Shown here: piece by piece, positions 1 to 7,558 of the stretch | How positions within the stretch are numbered: the first letter of the stretch is position 1 | How the letters are laid out: each line of letters opens with the position of its first letter | DNA from: Bacillota bacterium | Lineage (GTDB): Bacteria; Bacillota; Desulfotomaculia; Desulfotomaculales; Pelotomaculaceae | Direction: 5' to 3' | DNA length: 37,275 bases | NCBI GenBank assembly: GCA_029555205.1 | Contig: JAKPTB010000007.1 | Coordinates: 1-37,275 of the forward strand | The notes under the pieces: generated by a model | What the model was told of the DNA's origin: nothing | Database searches by the model: none | Seen by the model: the letters and a program-made list of their open reading frames with translations, nothing else | Position numbers and translations under genes: made by a program

Positions 1-143
1 CATTTTACTAAAACAACCTCATATTGGCAACTTTCGCCATGGGATATCTACGGCCCGCCCTTTCCACCACTCCTCAACTGCTGGAACAGGATAAAGTGCG
101 GCGGCGGCAGCGCAATTTCTGTCTTTGCCTGCAAGATCAAGAT

Positions 144-163
144 AGCGCCGGAAATCCGGCGCT
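144..163. other. GC-rich stem-loop downstream of secG
   Basis: AGCGCCGG (144-151) pairs perfectly with CCGGCGCT (156-163) across an AAAT loop. It is the only strong hairpin in the roughly 425 nt after secG. Read on the minus strand it is followed by ATCTTGATCTTG rather than a run of U, so it is not a textbook intrinsic terminator for the secG transcript. On the plus strand a T5 run follows about 18 nt later. It could be a transcript end or an RNA-stabilising hairpin. Bases 1-143 hold nothing I can recognise. Confidence 0.4.
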
Positions 164-188
164 TCTGAACAATCCGTTCGTTTTTGTT

Positions 189-416
189 ATGCTTCATTAA
201 AGTCATGCTTTAAGTCATGCTTCAATTATAGGTACATTATGTTGCAACGGGCTCAATTTATTTTCTACTCCCGTCATTGATTCCCATATCCGCACATGTT
301 TTTCTCAGCCCTTCTTCCATGCTTCAAGATACTTCTTTGCTTTTATATTTCTATGCTGCTATACTTCTATACTTCCATGCTTTTATGCTTCTATACTTTT
401 ATGCTTCTATCCCTGT
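189..416. repeat. ATGCTTYW-type short tandem repeats, octamer array
   Basis: Bases 353-416 are eight consecutive octamers (atgctgct, atacttct, atacttcc, atgctttt, atgcttct, atactttt, atgcttct, then a decayed atccctgt). Degenerate units extend upstream to about 319. A related group with longer spacing (ATGCTTCA at 189, ATGCTTTA at 205, ATGCTTCA at 217) precedes it. The consensus is ATRCTTYT on plus and AGAAGYAT on minus. The array ends about 10 nt from the secG stop, so it would form the 3' untranslated part of the secG transcript. A plus-strand reading frame through it gives a repetitive FYxSMLL peptide, which I regard as spurious. Confidence 0.8.
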
Positions 417-426
417 TAATCTTTGT

Positions 427-663
427 TTACTCCCAGAGCACCAGTAACAGGGCTGTTGCCGCAAATAATATGGCTACTATAATTGTAACCTTGCTCAGCA
501 GTTCGTCCAGACCCTTTTTCTTGCCGCCGAATAATGTCTCCGCCCCACCGGCGATGGAACCGGAAAGACCGGCACTCTTACCGGACTGCAGAACCACTGC
601 GGCTATCAGGGCAAGTGCAAGAAGAACATGCAGAACCATAAAGATTATCTTAACAACTCCCAC
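427..663 (-). CDS. secG: SecG, preprotein translocase subunit
   Basis: A 78-residue small membrane protein of the SecYEG protein-export channel in the cytoplasmic membrane. SecG helps SecA-driven translocation. Two hydrophobic segments (about residues 5-25 and 58-77) flank a loop with the family pattern LQSGKSAGLSGSIAGGAETLFGG (residues 25-47), which is diagnostic for SecG. The start is GTG, preceded by GGGGAGGTGA. It is the last gene of the glycolytic cluster and follows eno by 163 nt, a linkage common in Firmicutes. That gap carries its own good promoter, so secG need not depend on read-through from eno. Confidence 0.96.
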   Translation of the reverse strand: MGVVKIIFMVLHVLLALALIAAVVLQSGKSAGLSGSIAGGAETLFGGKKKGLDELLSKVTIIVAILFAATALLLVLWE

Positions 664-697
664 GAACTCACCTCCCCGGGACGGCTGTGCCGAAGCA

Positions 698-726
698 ATT
701 ATACCACAGGTTTATAACCCTGACAA
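698..726 (-). promoter_or_regulatory. Extended -10 sigma-A promoter for secG
   Basis: On the minus strand TTGTCA (726-721) is followed by a 17-bp spacer and TATAAT (703-698), with TGG directly before the -10 (extended -10). The expected transcription start is about 28 nt upstream of the secG GTG. The -35 matches consensus at 5 of 6 positions and the -10 at 6 of 6. Confidence 0.75.
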
Positions 727-741
727 TTATGACAATTGAAT

Positions 742-757
742 GCCCTAAATTAAGGGC
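742..757 (-). terminator. Weak hairpin after eno
   Basis: GCCCT (742-746) pairs with AGGGC (753-757) over a 6-nt AT loop, 70 nt past the eno stop. No uridine run follows on the minus strand, so if it ends transcription at all it is likely inefficient. Confidence 0.25.
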
Positions 758-826
758 TGCCCGTAACCGTACCGGCTGCAAGAATGAATGTTAAACAATG
801 ATGCTTATGCTTGTACCGGGTGCACC

Positions 827-2167
<1,341 letters not shown>

Positions 2168-2214
2168 CTATTGATCTTAAAATGTCCTTAAAATGTTCTT
2201 AAGAGCTTAATAAC

Positions 2215-3762
2215 CTATGATTCCTTTGTAATCAGCGTAGCTCCGGTCATCTCCTCCGGTACGGGTATGTTCAGCAGGTCCAGGATGGTGGGGGCTATAT
2301 CTTCCAGACTGCCGTTCCGCAGGCACAGGCCGGCCGTGTCCTGCCTGACCAGGATAAAGGGGACCGGGTTGGTGCTGTGGGCGGTACAGATATCTCCCTT
2401 TTCGTCCAGCATTTCGTCCGCGTTGCCGTGGTCCGCCGTAATCAGGACCGTACCCTCCCTTTCCAGCACGGCCCGGACAACTTTACCCAGGCAGCTGTCC
2501 ACGGTTTCCAGGGCCCGGACTGTGGCTTCCATGTCTCCAGTATGTCCCACCATATCCGGATTGGCGTAGTTCATGATAATCACACCGTATTTATTCAGGC
2601 TCAGCTGTTCCAAAAATTTATCGGTAACCCCGGGCGCGCTCATTTCCGGTTTGAGGTCGTATGTAGACACTTTGGGCGAAGGTACCAGGATCCGGTCTTC
2701 GCCGGGATTGGGCTCCTCCACGCCGCCGTTGAAAAAAAAGGTGACATGGGCGTATTTTTCCGTCTCGGCCAGGCGGAGCTGGGCTATGCCGCGCCTGCTC
2801 AATACTTCTCCGAGGGTGTTGTTCAAGGTCTGAGCCCGGAAAGCCACCGGCGCTTCAATGGTTTTGTCGTAAAGGGTCATGCAGGTGAAGTGCACTTTCG
2901 GGTAGCCGGTTTTCCGCTTGAAGCCGGTAAATTCCCTGTCCACGAAAGCCCTGGTAATCTGCCGGGCGCGGTCGGGCCGGAAATTGAAGAAGATTACGGC
3001 GTCCCCGTCCTCAACTCTGGCCACAGGCCCCCCTGCATCGTTCATAATTACGGTGGGCTGGATAAACTCGTCCGTCTCTCCCCTGCCGTAACCCAGTTCC
3101 ACTGCTTCCAGCGGGGTAGCGGCCTGGATGCCCTCGCCGAAGACCATGGCGTTGTAAGCCCGTTCGGTCCGGTCCCAGCGCCGGTCCCGGTCCATGGCAT
3201 AATAGCGTCCCATCACTGTAGCTACGGCAAATCCCAGTTCACTAAGTTTAAGCCTGAGGATTTCAAAATATTCCCTGGCGTTGTCCGGCGGTACGTCACG
3301 TCCGTCCAGGAAGGCATGGACAAAGACCCGGCTTAAGTTTTGCCCGGTCGCCAGGTCCAGCAGGGCCAGGAGATGGCGGATGTGGCTGTGCACTCCGCCG
3401 TCCGACAGCAGTCCCATCAGGTGCAGGGAGCTGTTGTTATCTTTAGCGTGCTTCACCGCATCCAGCAGGACCTCGTTCAGAAAAAAGCTCCCGTCCCGGA
3501 CGGCCCGTGATATCCGCGTCAATTCCTGGTAAACAACCCGGCCGGCGCCGATATTCAGGTGCCCCACTTCGGAGTTGCCCATCTGGCCCTCCGGCAGGCC
3601 CACCTTTTCCCCGGAACAGTCCAGGGTGCAGTGGGGGTATTCTACAAGAAACCTTCTATAGTTGGGTAGATTGGCCCGGGCCATGGCGTTCCCTTCCTTC
3701 CTGGGGCTTAAACCCCAGCCGTCCAGGATAACCAGCACCAGGGGATTTTTGCCTGATGTCAA
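2215..3762 (-). CDS. gpmI: 2,3-bisphosphoglycerate-independent phosphoglycerate mutase
   Basis: Interconverts 3- and 2-phosphoglycerate, normally with two Mn2+ ions. The open frame runs back to 3993, but I place the start at a TTG at 3762. GGAGGT lies 7 nt upstream, and the resulting 515-residue protein begins MTSGKNPLVLVILDGWG and matches the usual length near 510. The metal-binding Asp14 in ILDGWG, the catalytic Ser64 in GQMGNSEVGHLNIGAGR, the GDGR-type FLDGRD segment and the C-terminal TADHGNADEM and HSTNPVP metal motifs are all visible. The longer frame would overlap tpiA and add an unconserved 77-residue extension. Spacing to tpiA is 130 nt and to eno 98 nt. Confidence 0.97.
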   Translation of the reverse strand: MTSGKNPLVLVILDGWGLSPRKEGNAMARANLPNYRRFLVEYPHCTLDCSGEKVGLPEGQMGNSEVGHLNIGAGRVVYQELTRISRAVRDGSFFLNEVLLDAVKHAKDNNSSLHLMGLLSDGGVHSHIRHLLALLDLATGQNLSRVFVHAFLDGRDVPPDNAREYFEILRLKLSELGFAVATVMGRYYAMDRDRRWDRTERAYNAMVFGEGIQAATPLEAVELGYGRGETDEFIQPTVIMNDAGGPVARVEDGDAVIFFNFRPDRARQITRAFVDREFTGFKRKTGYPKVHFTCMTLYDKTIEAPVAFRAQTLNNTLGEVLSRRGIAQLRLAETEKYAHVTFFFNGGVEEPNPGEDRILVPSPKVSTYDLKPEMSAPGVTDKFLEQLSLNKYGVIIMNYANPDMVGHTGDMEATVRALETVDSCLGKVVRAVLEREGTVLITADHGNADEMLDEKGDICTAHSTNPVPFILVRQDTAGLCLRNGSLEDIAPTILDLLNIPVPEEMTGATLITKES

Positions 3763-3781
3763 AAAAGGTACCTCCAATTGG

Positions 3782-3860
3782 ATCACAGATCCGTTAAACA
3801 GTGCTTGTCTGGAATTCCCGCTCAAAAATGGGCGGGCCTCATATCGCATCACAGATCCGT
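3782..3860 (-). repeat. Direct repeat pair in the tpiA-gpmI gap
   Basis: The 13-bp sequence ATCACAGATCCGT occurs at 3782-3794 and again at 3848-3860 on the same strand. Between them lies a CCCGC/GCGGG hairpin (about 3819-3836). The proximal copy is just upstream of the gpmI ribosome binding site. This could be an operator pair or a simple duplication; nothing in the sequence decides it. Confidence 0.6.
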
Positions 3861-3892
3861 AAACCTGACGATTAGAATGCCTCAACAGGCGG

Positions 3893-4684
3893 TTAGGAAC
3901 CGGGGCCTCCTGCCCCGCCGCCTGCAGCCGCTTTGATAATGCCCAGAAAACTGTCCACTTCAAGACTGGCGCCCCCCACAAGGGCTCCGTCAATGTCCGG
4001 CATGGCCATCAACCCGGCGGTGTTTCCCGGTTTGACGCTTCCCCCGTACTGGATCCGCACCCGTCCGGCTGCTTCGCTGCCGTACAAATCCCTGACAAGC
4101 GCGCGGATGTAGCCGATTACCTGCTGGGCATCCTCTTCCGAGGCCGTTTTTCCCGTGCCGATAGCCCATACCGGCTCGTAAGCTATGACCAGGCCGGCTA
4201 CCTGCTCCGGCGTCAGACCTGCCAGGCCGGCCACCGTCTGGTCGTGCACCACCTGCCTGGTAACGCCCGCCTCACGCTCCGCCAGCCTTTCTCCCACACA
4301 CATTACCGGGACCAGGCCGTGCGGCAGAACAGCCTTGATCTTGCGGTTAACCAACTCGCTGGTCTCCCCGAAATACTGCCGCCTTTCCGAGTGTCCTATG
4401 ATCACGTAACGACATCCAATATCTTTAAGCATGGCAGGTGATATTTCCCCGGTAAAGGCCCCCCTTTCCTCCCAGTGGACATCCTGGGCGCCGGCGGCAA
4501 TTTCCGTGCCCCGCAGGGCCTCGGCCACCGGGGCCAGGGCGGTAAAGGGAGGACAAACCGCCACTTCGACATCTTTAAACCCCGCTGCCGCCTGTTTTAA
4601 TTCCTCTACGAAGGAAAGCGCCTCGGGTATGGTTTTATACATTTTCCAGTTTCCTGCAATGAGCGGCCTGCGGCCTTCCATCAT
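3893..4684 (-). CDS. tpiA: Triosephosphate isomerase
   Basis: Interconverts dihydroxyacetone phosphate and glyceraldehyde 3-phosphate. It shows the substrate-lysine motif AGNWKMYK, the catalytic-histidine motif IIGHSERRQYFGE, the catalytic-glutamate and flexible-loop motif AYEPVWAIGTGKTAS and the phosphate-binding YGGSVKPGN and GALVGGASLE. I take the start at the tandem ATG ATG (4684/4681) after GGAAGGAG. The upstream in-frame extension to 4741 is unconserved. About 262 residues, with a short Gly-rich tail (GGGAGGPGS) beyond the usual end. It lies 323 nt downstream of pgk, separated from it by a strong hairpin plus U-run. Confidence 0.97.
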   Translation of the reverse strand: MMEGRRPLIAGNWKMYKTIPEALSFVEELKQAAAGFKDVEVAVCPPFTALAPVAEALRGTEIAAGAQDVHWEERGAFTGEISPAMLKDIGCRYVIIGHSERRQYFGETSELVNRKIKAVLPHGLVPVMCVGERLAEREAGVTRQVVHDQTVAGLAGLTPEQVAGLVIAYEPVWAIGTGKTASEEDAQQVIGYIRALVRDLYGSEAAGRVRIQYGGSVKPGNTAGLMAMPDIDGALVGGASLEVDSFLGIIKAAAGGGAGGPGS

Positions 4685-5007
4685 TGCTCCTTCCCCCCTT
4701 CCTTCTTCAATGGTTCCCGGATTCCCGCCGCAAGTCTGCACAGCCGGCCCCGCCCCCGGTCACCGGCCCGGAAAGTAAAGGCAAAACCCTTCGCCCAAAT
4801 GCGGCCCCTCTTTCCATCCTTCAGGTTCAACCCCGGCTCAAGGCTGGCGCCTTCCTTTTCTGCCCCACGCAGCATCCTCCCGGCAGGCCTGGGGATTCTT
4901 GCTGCGCCAGAGCCCGGTGAATCAAAAAGCCGGCCTTACAATCCCGGAGCAAGTCCCGGGGTAAGCCCGGCTGCATCCTGAGCGGGCCCCTTTCAAAAAG
5001 AGCGCCC
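4685..5007 (-). other. Long gap between pgk and tpiA
   Basis: This 323-nt interval is unusually long for a glycolytic operon. It holds the terminator-like hairpin at 4924-4971. A 64-codon open frame (4875-4681) follows, whose TGA overlaps the tpiA start, but its ribosome site abuts the ATG and its composition (RGRGRLCRLAAG) is not protein-family-like. I regard it as at best an unproven leader peptide. I see no convincing tpiA promoter. Confidence 0.5.
4924..4971 (-). terminator. Strong intrinsic terminator or attenuator between pgk and tpiA
   Basis: On the minus strand GCCGG-G-CTTAC (4971-4961) pairs with GTAAG-G-CCGGC (4939-4929), with one G/G internal mismatch. The interior forms a second hairpin (CCCGG/CCGGG). 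The structure ends in U5 (4928-4924). It starts 37 nt past the pgk stop, so transcripts from gap should largely end here unless polymerase reads through to tpiA-gpmI-eno. Confidence 0.75.
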
Positions 5008-6195
5008 CTACTTGTCCAGCAGCGCCACCACTCCCGGAAGTTCCCTTCCCTCCAGAAATTCCAGGGCCGCGCCGCCCCCCGTGGAAATATGACTGATCTG
5101 ATCGGCCACTCCCGCCTGTTTTACAGCAGCTACGGAGTCGCCGCCGCCCACTACGGTAATGCCTTTAACCTGGCTCAGCTCCCGGGCGATGGCTTCGGTC
5201 CCCCCCGCAAAGGGCTTCATTTCAAAAACACCCATGGGCCCGTTCCAGAATACGGTCCTGGCGTTTTTTAGGGCTGCCGCAAAGCGGCCCAGGGTCTCGG
5301 GTCCAATATCCAGGGCCATAAAGTCGGGGGGGATTTTGTCCACAGGTACTGTTGCCGGCTCGGCATTGGGGGCCGCCCCCGGCGCCGCCACCACATCCAC
5401 GGGCAGAAGCAGCTGGATACCCCTGTTTTTGGCCTTCTTCATCAAATTTCTGGCCATTTCCAGCTTGTCGACCTCCAGCAGGGACTTGCCCATGTCGTAT
5501 CCCTGGGACTTGAGAAAGGTATTGGCCATCCCGCCTCCGATGATCAGGATGTCCACCTTTTCAATCAAGTTTGACAGAACGGCAATTTTATCCGACACCT
5601 TGGCTCCGCCGATGATGGCCGCAAAGGGGGATTCGGGATTTGCCAGCAGCCGGCCCAGCATGTCAAGTTCCTTCTCCATTAAAAATCCTGCCACTGCGGG
5701 CAGAAATTCAGCGACTCCCTCGGTGGAGGCGTGGGCCCGGTGAGCAGTCCCGAAGGCGTCATTGACATAAATTTCAGCTAGCTCCGCCAGCATTCTGGCA
5801 AAATTCTCGTCGTTCTTTTCTTCCTCCGGATAAAAACGGACATTCTCCAGGAGGAGTACATCCCCGCCCTGCATCTGCTCAACAGCCGACCGGGGAACTT
5901 CCCCTACAGCTTCGTCCACCTTCTGCACCGGCCTGTTCAGCAGTTCAGACAGGCGCACGGCTACGGGATCCATTTTATATTTTTCGTCTACTTTACCCTT
6001 TGGGCGCCCGAGGTGTGAAACAAGTATGACTTTTGACTTTTGTTGAATTAAATAATCGATGGTGGGAAGGGCCGCCCGGATCCGGGTATCGTCGGAAACC
6101 CGCCCGCTCTCCTTATTCAGGGGCACATTAAAATCCACCCGGACCAGTACCCGCTTCCCCGCCACGTCAAGATCCCTTACTGTCTTTTTGGCCAT
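5008..6195 (-). CDS. pgk: Phosphoglycerate kinase
   Basis: Transfers phosphate from 1,3-bisphosphoglycerate to ADP, the first ATP-forming step of lower glycolysis. The start at 6195 ([16 protein letters not shown]) has AAAGGGGTG seven bases upstream. The 395-residue product matches the family, while the frame open to 6276 adds 27 unconserved residues. Signatures include [17 protein letters not shown], the hinge and nucleotide segments ([19 protein letters not shown]), NGPMGVFE and the C-terminal GGGDSVAAV and [11 protein letters not shown]. It follows gap by 139 nt. A large stem-loop sits in that gap just upstream of its ribosome site. Confidence 0.98.
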   Translation of the reverse strand: MAKKTVRDLDVAGKRVLVRVDFNVPLNKESGRVSDDTRIRAALPTIDYLIQQKSKVILVSHLGRPKGKVDEKYKMDPVAVRLSELLNRPVQKVDEAVGEVPRSAVEQMQGGDVLLLENVRFYPEEEKNDENFARMLAELAEIYVNDAFGTAHRAHASTEGVAEFLPAVAGFLMEKELDMLGRLLANPESPFAAIIGGAKVSDKIAVLSNLIEKVDILIIGGGMANTFLKSQGYDMGKSLLEVDKLEMARNLMKKAKNRGIQLLLPVDVVAAPGAAPNAEPATVPVDKIPPDFMALDIGPETLGRFAAALKNARTVFWNGPMGVFEMKPFAGGTEAIARELSQVKGITVVGGGDSVAAVKQAGVADQISHISTGGGAALEFLEGRELPGVVALLDK

Positions 6196-6227
6196 ATACA
6201 AACACCCCTTTTTCTGGACATCCCTGC

Positions 6228-6296
6228 AAAGCGCTGCAAAAACATTCACTTGCCGCCGTTGCCCCGGCCCGCACAAAAATGTTGTCGCAGCGCTTT
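6228..6296 (-). promoter_or_regulatory. Three-tier stem-loop upstream of pgk
   Basis: A perfect 10-bp outer stem (AAAGCGCTGC at 6228-6237 with GCAGCGCTTT at 6287-6296) encloses a second stem (AACAT 6241-6245 with ATGTT 6279-6283) and a GCCG/CGGC apical hairpin. It ends about 33 nt upstream of the pgk start and has no U-run. It is therefore more like an RNA-processing, stability or translation-control element than a terminator. The function is inferred only. Confidence 0.6.
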
Positions 6297-6334
6297 TCTT
6301 TCCCTGGGATTAAATTGTCCTTAAAAACCCGCCC

Positions 6335-7387
6335 TTATCCTTTTGAAGCCATATACATCAACAGGTCCAGAACCCGCTGGGAGTAACCCCACTCGTTGTC
6401 GTACCAGGCGATTACTTTGGCCATATTGCCGCCGATCACCATAGTGGAGAGGGCATCGATAATCGCCGAATGGGGATTGCCGTTAAAGTCTATGGAAACC
6501 AGGGGAAGTTCACAATAATCCAGGATCCCCTTTAAAGGACCTGCCGCGGCCTCTTGAAAAGCCCGGTTAATCTCAGCTGCGGTAGCGGGTTTGCTCAGTT
6601 CCACCACAAGGTCCACCACGGAAACATTGGGTGTCGGAACCCGCATGGCAAATCCGCTAAGTTTTCCTTTCAGCTCCGGGAGCACCAGGGCCACAGCCTT
6701 GGCTGCCCCGGTGGTGGTGGGAATAATGTTCAGGTTGGCCGCCCTGGACCTGCGCATATCCCGGTGGGGCATATCCAGGAGTTGCTGGTCGTTGGTATAG
6801 GCGTGAACGGTGGTCATCAGCCCTTTTTCGATTCCAAAATTTTCATGGAGTACTTTGGCTACCGGGGCCAGGCAGTTGGTGGTGCAGGAAGCATTTGAAA
6901 CCACGTGGTGCAGGGAGGGATCATACTGCTCCTCGTTTACCCCCATTACAACCGTCATGCACTCGCCCTTGGCCGGAGCGCTTAATACCACCTTCCGGGC
7001 GCCGGCCTGGATGTGCATGCCGGCATCATCTTTATTGTTGAACCTTCCTGTGGACTCCACCACGAACTCGACTCCGAGCTCTTTCCAGGGTAATAGCGTG
7101 GGATCTCCCTCGGCCAGCAGCAGGACTTCATGACCGTCAACCACAATGGCGCGGTTGTCCCGGGCACTGACCTCAGCGTCAAAGGTGCCGTGAATGGAAT
7201 CATACTTCAGCATGTGGGCCACAGATTGGGCATAGGTATCGGTTACCGCAATCCTCCGGGACTTATGATTGACAGCCACAACCTCTATGTCCGGTCGTTT
7301 TAACGCGCATCTCAGGACGTCACGGCCTATTCTTCCGAGACCATTAATCCCTATTTTCACCCCATTAGTAGTACCCGCTCCTTTCAC
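6335..7387 (-). CDS. gap: Type I glyceraldehyde-3-phosphate dehydrogenase, GapB-like
   Basis: Oxidises and phosphorylates glyceraldehyde 3-phosphate with NAD(P). The Rossmann start VKIGINGLGRIGR, the catalytic Cys168 in SNASCTTNCLAPV, the catalytic His195 in TTVHAYTNDQ, PTTTGAAKA, RVPTPNVSVVDLV and AWYDNEWGYSQR are intact. By recall it resembles Bacillus GapB more than GapA. The usual NAD-selecting Asp after VAVN is replaced (VAVNHKSRR), and the loop to the LKYDSIHG motif is about 8 residues longer, which suggests tolerance of NADP(H). The start is uncertain: GTG at 7387 has only a weak AGGT upstream, and family alignment favours GTG at 7360 (MKIGING), which is 17 nt from a good AAAGGAG. It is the first glycolytic gene after rpoN. 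Confidence 0.96.
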   Translation of the reverse strand: MKGAGTTNGVKIGINGLGRIGRDVLRCALKRPDIEVVAVNHKSRRIAVTDTYAQSVAHMLKYDSIHGTFDAEVSARDNRAIVVDGHEVLLLAEGDPTLLPWKELGVEFVVESTGRFNNKDDAGMHIQAGARKVVLSAPAKGECMTVVMGVNEEQYDPSLHHVVSNASCTTNCLAPVAKVLHENFGIEKGLMTTVHAYTNDQQLLDMPHRDMRRSRAANLNIIPTTTGAAKAVALVLPELKGKLSGFAMRVPTPNVSVVDLVVELSKPATAAEINRAFQEAAAGPLKGILDYCELPLVSIDFNGNPHSAIIDALSTMVIGGNMAKVIAWYDNEWGYSQRVLDLLMYMASKG

Positions 7388-7419
7388 TAGTATACCTAAT
7401 TAACCACATTCTATGAAAT

Positions 7420-7448
7420 AGTATATACTTTAATTCTCTATATGTTGA
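7420..7448 (-). promoter_or_regulatory. Candidate promoter for the gap cluster
   Basis: On the minus strand TCAACA (7448-7443), a 17-bp spacer and TATACT (7425-7420) lie 33 nt upstream of the gap start. The -35 matches consensus at 4 of 6 and the -10 at 5 of 6. A second TATACT (7394-7389) is too close to the 7387 start but would suit a start at 7360. I see no -24/-12 (GG-N10-GC type) sigma-54 promoter here. Confidence 0.4.
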
Positions 7449-7487
7449 TAAGTTCCTTCCCTTTTAAAAATATTTAACAGAATTACA

Positions 7488-7512
7488 GGGTACCGACCTG
7501 TTGTCAGTACCC
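7488..7512. promoter_or_regulatory. 25-bp imperfect palindrome between rpoN and gap
   Basis: GGGTACCGAC (7488-7497) and GTCAGTACCC (7503-7512) form a 10-bp inverted repeat with one mismatch and a 5-nt centre. It lies between the rpoN stop and the candidate gap promoter. On the minus strand the sequence after it is AT-rich but lacks a clean U-run, so both a weak rpoN terminator and a repressor operator (a counterpart of the CggR site in Bacillus) are possible. Confidence 0.5.
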
Positions 7513-7528
7513 CTTGGTCTGCGGTTCC

Positions 7529-7558
7529 CTTTAGTATCTTTTCCTTTAGTATCTTTTC
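7529..7558 (-). repeat. 15-bp tandem duplication across the rpoN stop
   Basis: CTTTAGTATCTTTTC occurs twice head to tail (7529-7543 and 7544-7558). The second copy contains the last codons and stop of rpoN, and the first repeats them just past the stop, so the KRY-stop end is duplicated. Confidence 0.85.

Noticed and set aside
296..739. 147-codon plus-strand frame with hydrophobic repeats
   Set aside because: Its N-terminal half is the octamer array and its second half is antisense to secG; no ribosome site.
4681..4875. 64-codon frame overlapping the tpiA start
   Set aside because: The ribosome site abuts its ATG and the low-complexity Arg/Gly composition is unconvincing; kept only as a remark on the pgk-tpiA gap.
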